64,000 nucleotides of DNA from Vibrio maritimus (GTDB lineage: Bacteria > Pseudomonadota > Gammaproteobacteria > Enterobacterales > Vibrionaceae), in assembly GCA_003263775.1 (NCBI GenBank), contig JYJJ01000079.1:682001-746000 (forward strand). Direction: 5' to 3'. The notes beneath the pieces are model-generated. The model was not told the origin of the DNA. It saw only the letters and a list, made by a program, of their open reading frames with translations, and did no database searches. This document shows positions 1-10,709 of this stretch, piece after piece (within the stretch, counting starts at the first letter, position 1; every line of letters starts with the position of its first letter). The translations under genes and the position numbers were made by a program.

Positions 1-154
1 CACACCCAGACTCGCCAACCAAGCCTAAAGTTTCGCCCCGTTTTATCGACAGTGACACCCCGTCCACCGCCTTCATGACATAGCCACGTCGAAAAATGCC
101 ACCACCGGATCGAAAGTATTGCTTCAAGTCCGTTATTTTCAGTAATTCACTCAT
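1..154 (-). CDS. Peptide/oligosaccharide ABC transporter ATP-binding protein, OppF-like (partial)
   Basis: Only the first 51 codons are in the window; the gene runs off the left edge on the minus strand. Translation begins MSELLKITDLKQYFRS and reaches the start of a Walker A motif (GLVGESGC) at the edge, typical of the second ATPase (OppF/DppF type) of peptide-family importers. It lies 24 bp downstream of the OppD-like ATPase gene and is the last visible member of the operon that starts at 5064. The substrate cannot be told from this fragment. Confidence 0.85.
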   Translation of the reverse strand, partial: MSELLKITDLKQYFRSGGGIFRRGYVMKAVDGVSLSIKRGETLGLVGESGC

Positions 155-178
155 CTTGTAACCTCAAGAACTTCTACC

Positions 179-1060
179 TTAACGGAACATATCTTCGGTA
201 ATCGGTTTAATATCTATTTTATGTTTGGGAGGATTATCTAAACTTGGTATCAAGCCTAATAATCGCTCTGTATAGGGATGCTTAGGATGATCAAACAGTT
301 CAAATACATCGGCTTGCTCTACTATCTTACCTGCGAACATCACGGCGACATCATCACAAATTTCTGCAACCACCCCCAAGTCATGAGTGATAAAAATCAT
401 CGACATGCCCGTTTCCTGTTGTAAATCTTGCATCAACTCTAAAATCGAGGCTTGTACCGTCACATCAAGGGCTGTGGTAGGTTCATCACATATCAAAATG
501 TCGGGTTTACAAGCCAGTGCCATGGCGATCATCACTCGCTGACGCATACCGCCAGACAAGTTATGTGGATACTCATCTAGGCGTTTTTCCGGCATTGGGA
601 TCCGAACCTTGGTGAGCATTTCTAGTGAGGTGACACGGCGCTGCGCTTTGTTGAGTTCAGGACGATGCAACTCTAAGACTTCGTTGAGCTGCTTGCCTAC
701 ACTTTGTACAGGGTTCAACGCTGTCATCGGATCTTGAAAGATAATCGAAATCCGGTCGCCACGCATGGCGTACATCTGTTCTGGTGCGAGTTGAAGTAAG
801 TCAGTATCACGATAGAAAATCTGCCCTGCAGTGACTTCACCATAGGGCTTTGGCAAAAGCCCCATGATAGACATTGCAGTGACACTCTTACCACTTCCAG
901 ACTCGCCGACGATGCCCAATGTGCGCCCTGCTTTGACTTCAAAGCTAACCCCATGCAGTACTTCTCGGCTGCCTTCATCATTATGAAAACTGACGGCGAG
1001 ATCTCGTACACTCAAAATCACATCTTCTTGCATTATTGCCTCTCGCTGCTCACTACTCAT
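179..1060 (-). CDS. ABC transporter ATP-binding protein, OppD-like
   Basis: A 293-aa cytoplasmic ATPase of the oligopeptide/dipeptide (OppD/DppD) family that would power the two permeases encoded upstream. Visible motifs are Walker A GESGSGKS near residue 55, signature LSGGMRQRV, Walker B DILICDEPT, the switch histidine in ITHDLG, and the C-terminal HPYTERLLGLIP segment typical of this family. I choose the ATG at 1060, which overlaps the binding-protein stop as TGATG and suggests translational coupling; a GTG one codon upstream is also possible. The neighbouring OppF-like gene would supply the second ATPase of the heterodimer. Substrate is unknown. Confidence 0.9.
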   Translation of the reverse strand: MSSEQREAIMQEDVILSVRDLAVSFHNDEGSREVLHGVSFEVKAGRTLGIVGESGSGKSVTAMSIMGLLPKPYGEVTAGQIFYRDTDLLQLAPEQMYAMRGDRISIIFQDPMTALNPVQSVGKQLNEVLELHRPELNKAQRRVTSLEMLTKVRIPMPEKRLDEYPHNLSGGMRQRVMIAMALACKPDILICDEPTTALDVTVQASILELMQDLQQETGMSMIFITHDLGVVAEICDDVAVMFAGKIVEQADVFELFDHPKHPYTERLLGLIPSLDNPPKHKIDIKPITEDMFR

Positions 1061-2894
1061 CACAGTTTGAAGGTGTCATCGACTATGGTGACGGGCTCAA
1101 AGCTCTCACCTTTCTTCAGAGCTGACTTGGTCTGCTTTTTCAGATCACTATCAATCCAGAAGTTTGCTACATCCGTTACCGAGAACATGGTTTCAGTCAA
1201 TTTGGTCATGCCGTTTTCTGGCACGCGCAACCAGCGCCAATGTGCTTCACGAGTGTATGGCACCATATAACCAGGAACGATTAAAAACTCATCCGACACT
1301 TTTTGTTGGATTTGATGGGACAATTGCTGCTTTTTCTCAACATCAAACTCAACCACATACTGGTCAATCAGCTTATCCATATCAGGGTTTTGATAGAAGG
1401 TGTGATTATTGGTTTGCGGTTTCGCATTGTCTGAGTGCAAATACTCCCAGTACGCAGGTATTTCGCCGCCGCCCATGTGCAAGAAAGCGAGTTGGTGTTT
1501 TTTCTCTAGGATGTACTTAAACGCCGACGAACCATCAACAAGATTAAGGTTAAATTCCAAGCCGGCTTGTTTGGCTTGCTCTTTAAGATACGCCACTCTT
1601 GGTGTGTGTGGAGGGTAGCCATAAGTGATATCAAAGCTTAGACGTTGCCTTTATCATTAACGCGAATGCCATCAGGGCCGACCTTGTCAAAACCCGCAGC
1701 TTCAAAGTAACGAATAGCCTTTTTAGGATCGAATGCCGGCGCTTGATTATTTGGTCGGTCGTATGCTCCGTGGCCGGCTCCCATGCCATGAGGCATACGA
1801 AGGTAATCACCGCGGAGAACGTTTTTTAACATGCCGTCGTAATCGGAAGCATAGACGATACCTGCTCTAACATCACGGCTCTCTAGCAACGGCATTGAGG
1901 TGTTCATCCAAAGACCACCTGCGCCTTGAGCAGTTTGGTTATAGCCCCAAAACTTTTGGATGTAGCCTTGTTGATAAGGTTTGCCATCCGCTTTCTCATG
2001 CCAAAGGCTTGGAAGCACTAAACCAAACACATCAAGGTCACCTTTCTCGAAGTGTTTTCGTGCGATATCTGAGTCGCGAATCACCGTTAAGCGCACTTTC
2101 TCAACATTGTAGCGATTTTTGTAATAACGATTGCTGTAACCCCACCAATCTTCACCGACGTGTTTAAAGGTTACGCTCTTGCCTTTTTTCACATTGGACA
2201 TGTAGTAAGCCCAAGTCGTTGGCTCTGCCTTGAAATTAAACTTCCGCACGAAGTTGTCTTCGATACCATCACCATTTTCATCCTTTTTAGGATTAGCAAA
2301 GAAGTGCTCCGGCCTTGGCTGAAGCCCATTGCTTGGCAAGTTAATCTGGATCATCAACTCTTCTTGACTCATTTTCGTTGCTGACTTGATAGCAATGGTG
2401 TAATCATCGATTTTGGCAACGTCTTCAATCTTGTTAGTGAAAAAGTCGTTATACCAGGGCGCTACAATGTCTTTTGAACGGTTGTAAGTAAGCATGAACA
2501 GGTAATCGTCGGCATCCACTTTTTCGCCGTCAGACCATTTTGCTTTGGGATTGAGCTTAAAATAAACCGTCTGGTTGTCGTCACCATAAGCCCACGCTTC
2601 CGCTAATTGAGGTATCCAATTACCGGTATTTGGGTGTCTCGCCGCAAGCTTTGGGGTACCGTCCATAAAATAGTGTCGTAGACCCGAGTTTGAGTCAGGG
2701 CCAACACTTCTCAGCGTTTGCGGAAAGCTCGACATATGAGTGCGCAATGTTCCCCCGAACTTTGCTTCCTCAGAGGCAAACAACGGCTCATTCATATTAT
2801 CAATCCAAGTCAATCCAGACGGGAGTTCATTAGCACTACTGCCAAAAGAGAGTGCAGCCAATACCGCCGCAGTCAACAATGTATTCTTATGCAT
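1060..2894 (-). CDS. ABC transporter substrate-binding protein, family 5 (one frameshift)
   Basis: Periplasmic solute-binding protein of the SBP_bac_5 family (peptide, nickel and oligosaccharide binders), about 611 aa if repaired. The N-terminal part (2894-1638) has a clear signal peptide ending near SFGSSANE and reads to a TAA at 1638-1640. The C-terminal part continues in another frame from about 1636 (SFDITYGYPPHTPRVAYL) to 1060. Adding one base near 1641-1647 restores GNRLSFDITYG, so a single-base deletion separates the halves. The gene lies between permease and ATPase genes rather than at the operon head. Some family-5 proteins bind beta-glucan oligosaccharides, so sugar import is as possible as peptide import; nothing here decides it. 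Confidence 0.85.
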
Positions 2895-2994
2895 GAAATA
2901 TCCTTATTCTTACTTCCTAACGCGAGACGCCCCAAACGCCTTTTGTCATGAGGTTAATGCGGCTCTACACTCGTCCACATTCAAACCGTGTATT

Positions 2995-4035
2995 TTAAAC
3001 ATAGCGGGTAAACTTCTTGGGGTCGAAGGCCGCTCTCACTGCTTCTCCAATAAACGTCACCATAACCAGCACCGCTACAATAGCCGTTACGACAGATGTC
3101 ACTATCCACGGGGAATCCAGATTAGACTTTCCTTGCTGAAGCAGTTCTCCCCAACTCGGTGTTGGGGGCATGAGACCTAACCCCAAATAATCGAGCGCTG
3201 TCAGAGCCGTAATATTCGCGGCAATGGTAAATGGCGCCAGAGTGACGATCATTACCATGGTATTAGGCAAAATATGATTGAATACGATACGCATATTGGA
3301 AGCGCCCAATGCCTTGGCAGCAGACACATATTCCCGCGCTACCTCTTTGTACGTCATGGTGCGCATGTACCAAGTAATCCCCATCCACCCAAACATCACA
3401 TTTATCGCCACAAATAACGCGAAACTAGGCTGCACAATTGAGACCAAAATCATGATCACATAGAGAAACGGTACCATCGACCAGATCTCGATAAAACGCT
3501 GTACAAACAGATCAAACTTGCCACCAAGAAAGCCCATGGCACAACCTATTGCGACACCAATAGCGTATGACGCCGCCATAGTAAGCAACGCAAACCCCAT
3601 AGCAGTCCTAAAGCCATAAACTAAGCGAGCCAGAATATCACGCCCTATCACATCAGTGCCTAAGAAGTGCCGTGAATCAGCACTTGGTGCATTAGGTGGA
3701 TAATCGCCAGAAAAATCTTGCTCATAGGGGTTCCAAGGCACTAGGGGCATGACAACGAAATCCTCTCCCTTCTGAGCCTCGAAAGAGAGCTGCAGTGCAC
3801 GATAATCAGCCTCACCCGCATTGGCTTGGCCGAACTCAGTACCTAATCGCACATCACTGATTACTGGGAAATAATAATTTCCTTGATACTTCACCAGCAA
3901 CGCTTTGCTATTTATTAGCAACTCCGCAAATAAAGACAACACTAACATTGTGGAAAGTATAATAAACGACCAGTATCCTCGTTTGATGCGTTTGAAGTTA
4001 ATGAGCTTCTTCTTAGTAAGCGGACTAATAACCAT
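2995..4035 (-). CDS. ABC transporter permease, OppC/YejE-like
   Basis: A 346-aa inner-membrane permease. It has an N-terminal membrane segment (about residues 25-42), a long periplasmic insert, and five further hydrophobic segments containing the family EAA-type loop (EYVSAAKALGASNMRIVFNHILPN). It carries the OppC-family landmark HFLGTDVIGRDILARLVYG and ends EAVRAAFDPKKFTRYV, the usual C-terminus. It follows the OppB-like gene after 3 bp and precedes the binding protein by 100 bp. It should pair with the OppB-like subunit to form the translocation pore. It resembles the YejE-like protein at 55964-56985, so the window holds two systems of one subfamily. Confidence 0.9.
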   Translation of the reverse strand: MVISPLTKKKLINFKRIKRGYWSFIILSTMLVLSLFAELLINSKALLVKYQGNYYFPVISDVRLGTEFGQANAGEADYRALQLSFEAQKGEDFVVMPLVPWNPYEQDFSGDYPPNAPSADSRHFLGTDVIGRDILARLVYGFRTAMGFALLTMAASYAIGVAIGCAMGFLGGKFDLFVQRFIEIWSMVPFLYVIMILVSIVQPSFALFVAINVMFGWMGITWYMRTMTYKEVAREYVSAAKALGASNMRIVFNHILPNTMVMIVTLAPFTIAANITALTALDYLGLGLMPPTPSWGELLQQGKSNLDSPWIVTSVVTAIVAVLVMVTFIGEAVRAAFDPKKFTRYV

Positions 4036-4038
4036 GAA

Positions 4039-5064
4039 CTAACTCCCAAACTTCACGCGTGGATCGACAAATGCGACACATATATCGGAAATTATGTTTC
4101 CAAATAATAATAGAATAGCGTTAATAGCCACTATCCCCATAACAACAGGATAATCACGTTCCATAATCGATTCGTAACCCAGCAAACCTATACCATCAAT
4201 ATTAAATATTACTTCTATCAAGAATGCACCTGTCATAAAAAATAGTAATGAGTTACCAAAATGACTGGCTATAGGAATAAGACTATTGCGAAGCGCATGT
4301 TTTCTTACTGCACGTTTAAACGGTAAACCTTTAGCAATGGCTGTCCGTATATAGTCTGCGGATAAGTTCTCCATTAGGTTGTTTTTCATCGTCATTGTCA
4401 AAGTCGCGAAATCACCAATCAGATAACAAATTAGCGGAAGTATGGCATGCCACATAATGTCTTTTACTTGTTCAGACAATAACTCATAGTCTTCAAAATC
4501 ATCACTGGTAAAGCCGCCCATAGGCGTCCATTCAAGGTGGTAACTAAACAGCGTAATCAGCAACACACCCACAACATACCCAGGGAGTGCGTAACCAACA
4601 AAGATGGCGACAGAGGACAAGGAGTCAAAAATAGAACCATGCTTCAATGCTTTATAGTAACCAAGAGGGATTGAGATAAAGTAGCTGATAAAGAAGGTCA
4701 TCCCGCCGTAGAACAGCGACACAGGCAAGCGCTCTGCAATCATATCCGATACTGGCTCGTAATAGCGGGTCGACTCACCAAGATCTAAACTCGCCAAGTT
4801 CGTCAGCCACTCAAAATAAGCCACATGGACAGGCTTATCGAGACCATAAAATGCATTGAGTTCCTGGATTTGCTCCTCAGATAATGCCGAGTTGCTGCCA
4901 GACATAGATAGAGAGCTACCACCATCCCCTTGAGAGTGCATATTCGCCAACATTCTTTCGACCGGTCCTCCAGGAACGAATCTGGTTATGGCAAATATAA
5001 GGATAGTAACACCTAGAAATGTCGGCACTACCAATGCCAGACGACGAAGGAAATAAGACAGCAT
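4039..5064 (-). CDS. ABC transporter permease, OppB/YejB-like
   Basis: A 341-aa inner-membrane permease and first gene of the minus-strand operon. The protein starts MLSYFLRRLALVVPTFLGV, a standard OppB/YejB N-terminus, has a periplasmic stretch (about 30-100), and then five membrane segments with the EAA loop YIRTAIAKGLPFKRAVRKHA. It ends FVDPRVKF, as the family usually does. The start ATG follows a GGAGAAGT ribosome-binding sequence. Its promoter must lie in the 5065-5838 region shared with the divergent TonB-dependent receptor, which suggests co-regulation and a common substrate; that link is inference from position. Confidence 0.9.
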   Translation of the reverse strand: MLSYFLRRLALVVPTFLGVTILIFAITRFVPGGPVERMLANMHSQGDGGSSLSMSGSNSALSEEQIQELNAFYGLDKPVHVAYFEWLTNLASLDLGESTRYYEPVSDMIAERLPVSLFYGGMTFFISYFISIPLGYYKALKHGSIFDSLSSVAIFVGYALPGYVVGVLLITLFSYHLEWTPMGGFTSDDFEDYELLSEQVKDIMWHAILPLICYLIGDFATLTMTMKNNLMENLSADYIRTAIAKGLPFKRAVRKHALRNSLIPIASHFGNSLLFFMTGAFLIEVIFNIDGIGLLGYESIMERDYPVVMGIVAINAILLLFGNIISDICVAFVDPRVKFGS

Positions 5065-5838
5065 TGATCAACTTCTCCATGTTTGCTGTTCACTAAATAG
5101 TGGTTCTAATTAGCCTTTAATTTTGGCAGCAAATTAATCATCCAGCTTCCCTGCTTATGTAATTAATTTTCCCACTCTTTATTTTCGACAACGTTTTTAT
5201 CACAAACTACAAACACTGTCACTTTTAAATAATGACACTCATAATTTAAAAAAAAGAACATAATTTCATAAATAAACCTTCTCCAATATATCAAACTAGA
5301 CACTAGAGCATTGACTCTACATAAAAATGTAAAATTTGATCCAGTATTTATGCATAAATATGCAACACACTCATATGAATCAAGTATATTATCAAATCTC
5401 GCATCGCCTATGCATTAAGGTTTTGCATGCCTAAAGATTAAATTATAGACGATTCGTCTATGCGATGAATTATTGTGTAATTTCACAAATGGACGATAGT
5501 TTTGACAATCAGCAGCATTAAAGAATAACACACTAAATGTTTAGCCTTAGATCGAACAATGATCTAATTTCGTGTCAATTGCTAGATTCAACGGATTTAT
5601 TTATAAATCACTCTGCTTTTCACAATTTATTTACAAGAAAACACCATTTTAATAGCACTTTAAAGAACTTGCTACTTTTTACAAACTACCATTCCTTTTA
5701 AATTGCTGATTTGACATTACTTTTTCAACCCGTCATAAGTTGCGCTTGTTGCTTGTTGTTAACACCGAATTAACGACTCAACCAAAAATGCAATACACAA
5801 CAGACGCCAGTCGCAATCTGGCGAAACGGAGTACAAGG
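5065..5838. promoter_or_regulatory. Divergent promoter region between ABC operon and TonB-dependent receptor
   Basis: About 770 bp, strongly AT-rich, with no convincing gene. It holds a perfect 17-bp palindrome at 5445-5461 and a looser inverted repeat TGCATA-AA-TATGCA at 5351-5364. TTGTG-N6-CACAA at 5473-5488 looks CRP-like but has the wrong spacing. An in-frame ATG at 5740 could extend the receptor, but the ATG at 5839 has the better ribosome-binding site and gives a normal signal peptide. Confidence 0.55.
5445..5461. promoter_or_regulatory. Perfect 17-bp palindrome, candidate operator
   Basis: ATAGACGA-T-TCGTCTAT, eight-base arms around one central base, lies midway between the two divergent transcription units. 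Length and symmetry suit a dimeric repressor. No regulator gene is next to it, so the protein is unknown. Confidence 0.4.
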
Positions 5839-8491
5839 ATGTTAAGAAAAAGCACATGTCTCTCGATGGCAGTGAGCCTTGCGCTAGGTACCGCAAATCT
5901 ATTTGCAGTACCTATTGCGTTTGCTGAAGAAACGGGACAGCAGGACGTAGAAAAGCTTCAAAAAATGAAAGTGACCGGGTCACGCATCTCTCGTGTAGAG
6001 ATGGAAGGCGCCGAGCCAGTTCAAGTCCTTTCATCAGAATACATTGAAAATACAGGTCTAGTTGCCATAGGTGATGTCTTGAACCAATTGCCAGGTGTAG
6101 GTGGTACGGTACAAAGCACATCGGTAAACAATGGCAGTAACGGCGCAGCAACAGTCAACCTACGCGGTTTAGGCGCTGAGCGTACACTCGTTCTTGTCAA
6201 TGGTCGCCGCATGGTCAATGGTGGTACTGGTGCTGATGCATCCGTTGACTTGAACATGATTCCTGCCGCAATGGTAGAGCGCATCGAAGTGCTTAAAAAC
6301 GGTGCTTCTTCTGTGTATGGTTCTGACGCAATCGGTGGTGTTGTTAACATCATCACTAAGCAATACTTCGAAGGCTTTGAGCTTAATGCTAAGCGTGGCA
6401 CGACATCAAACAGCGATGGTCAAGTTACTGACATCAGCATGCTTGCGGGTGCGTCTAACGATCGCGGCAATATCACCTTCTCTGCGGGCATGACCAAAGA
6501 AGACGAAATCATGGCCGGTGATCGTGGTTTTGCAAACCCAAGCCTTAAGCATGATAGATACGGCGGTGAAACCGTCAACGGCAGTAGTGCACCACCTTGG
6601 GGTTATTATGACGGGAAAACGTTTGGTCCAGAAGGCAGCAGTACGTTAAGAGATTTCAATGCTCCCGACGATTTATATAACTTTGCACCGGACAACTACT
6701 TAAAGCGCCCCGCACAGCGTCGCTATCTAGCCGCTCAAGGTAACTACCTGCTTGGTGAAACCAGCATTCTTGGCCCCGTCACTGCGACATTCGAAGCCCT
6801 GTACTCAAACTCTGAGTCCAACTACCTACTCGCAGCAGAACCTATCTTTGGTAAGTTCAATGGCTATGACCCTATCTCAAAAGACAATGAGTTCAACAAC
6901 ACAGGTTCTGATATCGTTGATTGGCGCCGACGCATGGTTGAAACGGGTGGTCGTAACCGCTTCTTCGAATCAGATACAGGTCGTGTTGTATTAGGTCTTG
7001 ATGGTGAGTTCCAAAATGGTTGGACTTGGGATGCCAACTACAACTGGGGGAAAACCAAAACCAAGCAAATTGAAGATGGCGTATTTATGAAAGATCGCGT
7101 GAGTAACGCGGTAGGCCCATCTGCAAATGGCCAATGTCTTGATGCGGGCGGTAACGTGATTCCTGGCTGTGTACCAATGGACATTCTTGCAACGTAAGCC
7201 AAGAAGCGCTGGATTACGCGACTTTCACTCGCCAAGATACCGGCTTTAACCAACAGCAAATCATTAACTTCAACGTGACGGGCGACATCTACGAAACAGA
7301 GATGGGTACCATCGCTTTTGCTGCCGGTTACCAAAACCGTGACGAGCAAGGAGCAAACCAACCAGATGCATTAGTGGTTCTAGGTAACGCTTCGGGTAAT
7401 GCGGAGTCAGAAACATCGGGTGCTATACGGTTGATTCTTTCTACGGAGAACTATTGGTTCCGATCTTATCTGAAGTCACCATGGCAGAGTACTTGGAAGC
7501 GAAAATCACCGCTCGCCATGATAAATACTCAACCTTTGGCGGCGCGACCACGATGGGTTACAGCTTCTTGTATCAACCAATCGGCGATTTGATGCTTCGT
7601 GGTACTTACAACGAAGTATTCCGTGCTCCATCTATTGCGGATCTATATGGCGGCGCGCAAGAAAGTGCTGATGTCCTTTCCGATCCAACGGGTCAAGACA
7701 CCAGTGGCCGTAAACAGTTCCCAGTATTTTATGGTTCAAACCAAGAACTTCAGCCTGAAGAAGGCCACACAGCGTCACTTGGTTTCGTATTGTCACCATC
7801 ATTTGCAGAGGGTTTCTCCGCAACAGTTGACTATTGGCAAGTAGAGCTTGAGAACCTAATTGATAACGTTGACCCTCAGTTGATGTTGGATCAATGTGCC
7901 AAAACTGGTGAGTACTGTGACAAGATCACTCGTGATGCAAACGGCGACATTGTGTCTATCGATGCGCGTACCACAAACCTAGGTAAGCTTGAGAAAAACG
8001 GTATCGACTTCAACTTGCGCTACGTGCATGACTTTGACGTTGTCGTCTTCAAAGCTAACTGGGACAACACTTATAACTTTAAGCACGAAGTGACACTGGC
8101 GGATGGCTCTGTTGTCGATTACGCGGGTAAATTCATCAGTGACCAAATCGGTCTCTACAGTAAGTACCGCTCAACGCTTAACTTAGGTGTCACTCGCGAC
8201 GCATGGCGTGTGAACTGGAATACTCGCATGATCGCAGGTGTTGACTACGAGCTACCGGGGGCTTCTGACGCGCCACAAGAAAAATATACCTTTAGCGTAC
8301 CGACCATGTTCTACCATGATTTGAGCGCTGGCTACGCGTTTGATAACGGCTTCACTCTGTCTGGTGGTGTCAACAACCTATTTGATGAAACGCCACCGCT
8401 TATCCTCGACACCATCTCGGGTAACACAGACGCCACAACCTATGACGTTATCGGCCGTTACTTCTACGCCAACGTAAACATGAAATTCTAA
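5839..8491 (+). CDS. TonB-dependent outer-membrane receptor (two frameshifts)
   Basis: About 884 aa when repaired. The ATG at 5839 is preceded by GGAG at seven bases and starts a long signal peptide ending near IAFAEE. A plug domain follows (GSRISRVEMEGAEPVQVLSS, LRGLGAERTLVLVNGRR, ASSVYGSDAIGGVVNIIT), then a beta barrel with RGTYNEVFRAPSIADLYGG and LSGGVNNLFDETPP, ending in Phe (YFYANVNMKF) as barrel proteins do. Single-base deletions occur near 7188 (repair gives ILGNVSQEAL) and near 7424 (repair gives GAYTVDSFYGELL). It belongs to the OM-receptor type common for oligosaccharide or peptide uptake in marine bacteria. It sits divergent to an ABC importer and upstream of its own TonB operon, so it is probably energised by that system. 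Confidence 0.9.
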
Positions 8492-8511
8492 TTAACCCCT
8501 TCCTCCTGTTT

Positions 8512-8537
8512 CCGGCACGTTCGCGTGCCGGCTTTTT
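8512..8537 (+). terminator. Rho-independent terminator after the receptor gene
   Basis: Stem CCGGCACG, loop TTCG, stem CGTGCCGG, then C and five T. It separates the receptor from the TonB operon 29 bp further on, so the operon may depend on partial read-through. Confidence 0.85.
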
Positions 8538-8565
8538 ACGACTGACAAAACACAAGGATGCACAC

Positions 8566-9333
8566 ATGAAAATTAAGGATATCGCGCTGAGTAGTTTCAC
8601 CATAGCCATGCTCGCTATTGGTGGTTCTAGCTACGCTGCGGATAGTGGCCAAGTCGTCGCTACACAAGCAAAAGCAAACAAAAACGCACAAACGTCACAA
8701 GCAAAAATCGATAAGTACGCAGAGAACACGGATTCAATGCTGGCGGAATACAAAGGTTTGCTTCGCCAAATAGACAGCATGAAAGCGTATAACCAACAAA
8801 TCGAGAAGATGGTGAACTCACAACAAAGCGAGATTGACTCGCTAAATAACCAGATCTCTCAAATCGATCAAACCGCAATGGAGGTGGTGCCACTGACTCT
8901 AAATATGGTGCAGGCACTCGAAGACTTCATCGAACTGGATCTCCCCTTCCAAGTAGAAGAGCGCGGCAAGCGTGTCGCAGAACTTAAACGTCTTATGGAT
9001 CGCGCCGACGTTACGACCTCAGAGAAATACCGAAAAGTCATGGAAGCTTACCAGATTGAAGAGGGCTTCTCGCGCTCTATCGAATCATACAAAGCCAGCC
9101 TTGAGCGAGATGGCGAAGTCGTCACCTATGATTTCTTGCGCATCGGACGTACAGCGCTGCTTTATCAATCTCCAGACGGTCTAGAAACTGGCATGTGGAA
9201 TCAGCAAACTCGCGAGTGGGAAGCACTTCCAGAGCAATACCGCGGCGCAGTTCAACAAGGTCTGCGCGTAGCTAAGAAACAAGCGCCACCAGCACTGATC
9301 AAGCTACCAATCTACACCGGGGAGAATCAATAA
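8566..9333 (+). CDS. DUF3450 family periplasmic protein of the TonB operon
   Basis: A 255-aa exported protein with an N-terminal signal peptide cleaved near SSYAAD. A long coiled-coil region follows (residues about 35-105, rich in Gln/Lys/Glu heptads), then a compact C-terminal domain (TYDFLRIGRTALLYQSPDG, TREWEALPEQYR). This matches the DUF3450 proteins that open TonB2-type operons in Vibrio and Shewanella. An AAGGA site precedes the ATG. Its stop overlaps the next start as TAATG. Its exact task is not settled; a periplasmic partner of the energy-transducing complex is the usual suggestion. Confidence 0.85.
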   Translation: MKIKDIALSSFTIAMLAIGGSSYAADSGQVVATQAKANKNAQTSQAKIDKYAENTDSMLAEYKGLLRQIDSMKAYNQQIEKMVNSQQSEIDSLNNQISQIDQTAMEVVPLTLNMVQALEDFIELDLPFQVEERGKRVAELKRLMDRADVTTSEKYRKVMEAYQIEEGFSRSIESYKASLERDGEVVTYDFLRIGRTALLYQSPDGLETGMWNQQTREWEALPEQYRGAVQQGLRVAKKQAPPALIKLPIYTGENQ

Positions 9334-10700
9334 TGACTGCATTTAAATCTATAGCCTCACTTGTGCTCTCTGGCCTATTGCTTTTGCCAACCATTGCGAG
9401 CGCAGAAACCAAACCTATCTCTATGAATGAGCTTTTAAAAACGGTTAAATCGCAAAGCTCATTAGAGTCCAAAGAAAATAAACAACGTGAAGCTGAATTC
9501 TTAGCCGATCGTAATAACCAAAAGGCATTGCTAGAAAAAGCACGTGCCCAACTTGCACAAGAGACGGCACGAGGTGACACACTCAAGGCAACATTTGATA
9601 GCAACGATGTGCTACTCACCGAACTCACTGAAACTCTTCGCCAACGCTCAGGCACACTCGGTGAAATGTTTGGTGTCCTTAGGCAGTACGCGGGTGAGTT
9701 TAAAGGGCTATTTAACGCCTCTCAAAACGCGGTTAAGTTCCCAGAACGTGATGCACTTTTGACTAAGCTAGCTGAGAGTAAAGAGCTACCATCTACAGCG
9801 GAGCTTGAAGGTTTCTGGTACACCATTCTTCAGCAAATTGTCGCCTCTGGTGAAACTTCAAAAGCCAACGCCACCGTGGTTTATGGTGAAGGTAACGAAG
9901 CACAAACTGAAGTGACTTTAGTGGGCGAGTTTAATGCCATCGCTGACGGTAAGTACGTCACTTACGTCCCACAAACAGGCAAGTTTGAAGAGCTTTCTCG
10001 TCAACCTTCAGCCAACATCACTACCCTAGTATCACCGTTTGAAACCACGGCAGACAATTATCAACCTCTATTTGTTGACCCGTCTCGTGGTGTGATTCTT
10101 TCACTATTGGTTCAAAGCCCAACTGTGAAAGAGCGCGTCGATCAAGGTGGCATCGTCGGCTATATCATTTTAGGCATGGGCCTAATTGGCGCCCTAATAG
10201 CGGTGGCTTGTTACCTACGTCTTCTGGTTATCGGTGGCAAAATGCGCAAGCAAGCGAAGTCTGATCAAGTACTTAAGAGCAACCCTCTTGGCGAAGTTAT
10301 CGAAGCATACCAATCGCATAAAGGCAGTAACCTTGAAGATCTGGAAGCGAAGCTGGATGAGATCATTATGCGCAACGCACCAAGAATCGAACGTTTCGTC
10401 GGCTCTATAAAACTGTTTGCCTCCGTCGCTCCCCTACTCGGCCTTCTTGGTACAGTAATGGGTATGATCGGTACATTCCAGGCCATCACGCTATTCGGTA
10501 CTGGCGATCCAAAACTCATGGCAGGCGGTATTTCAGAAGCCCTCGTGACGACCATGCTTGGCCTAGTTGTCGCTATCCCACTGCTGTTCTTCTATACCCT
10601 AGTCCATAGTAAAGCACGTCGACTGGTTCAGACTCTCGAAGAGCAAAGCGCTGGATTCATTGCTCGCTACCAAGAAAAACTGCACTCATCAGAGGCATAA
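9333..10700 (+). CDS. TtpC-like MotA/TolQ/ExbB proton channel protein
   Basis: A 455-aa inner-membrane protein with a cleavable signal peptide (to about residue 24). It has a coiled coil (35-110), a periplasmic globular region, and a C-terminal MotA/TolQ/ExbB domain from about residue 265 with three membrane segments (GYIILGMGLIGALIAV; FASVAPLLGLLGTVMGMIGTF; ALVTTMLGLVVAIPLLFFYT). The extra periplasmic part distinguishes it from ordinary ExbB and matches TtpC, which Vibrio TonB2 systems need in addition to ExbB2. It overlaps the preceding gene by one base and is followed by the short ExbB gene after 9 bp. It should form part of the proton-driven TonB complex. Confidence 0.88.
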   Translation: MTAFKSIASLVLSGLLLLPTIASAETKPISMNELLKTVKSQSSLESKENKQREAEFLADRNNQKALLEKARAQLAQETARGDTLKATFDSNDVLLTELTETLRQRSGTLGEMFGVLRQYAGEFKGLFNASQNAVKFPERDALLTKLAESKELPSTAELEGFWYTILQQIVASGETSKANATVVYGEGNEAQTEVTLVGEFNAIADGKYVTYVPQTGKFEELSRQPSANITTLVSPFETTADNYQPLFVDPSRGVILSLLVQSPTVKERVDQGGIVGYIILGMGLIGALIAVACYLRLLVIGGKMRKQAKSDQVLKSNPLGEVIEAYQSHKGSNLEDLEAKLDEIIMRNAPRIERFVGSIKLFASVAPLLGLLGTVMGMIGTFQAITLFGTGDPKLMAGGISEALVTTMLGLVVAIPLLFFYTLVHSKARRLVQTLEEQSAGFIARYQEKLHSSEA

Positions 10701-10709
10701 GGAGCGACT

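Noticed and set aside
5473..5488. TTGTG-N6-CACAA as a CRP site for the receptor gene
   Set aside because: The spacing between TGTG and CACA is two bases shorter than a CRP site.
7180..7430. Programmed frameshifting in the TonB receptor
   Set aside because: There is no slippery heptamer or stimulatory structure, and two lost bases of the same kind as elsewhere explain it.
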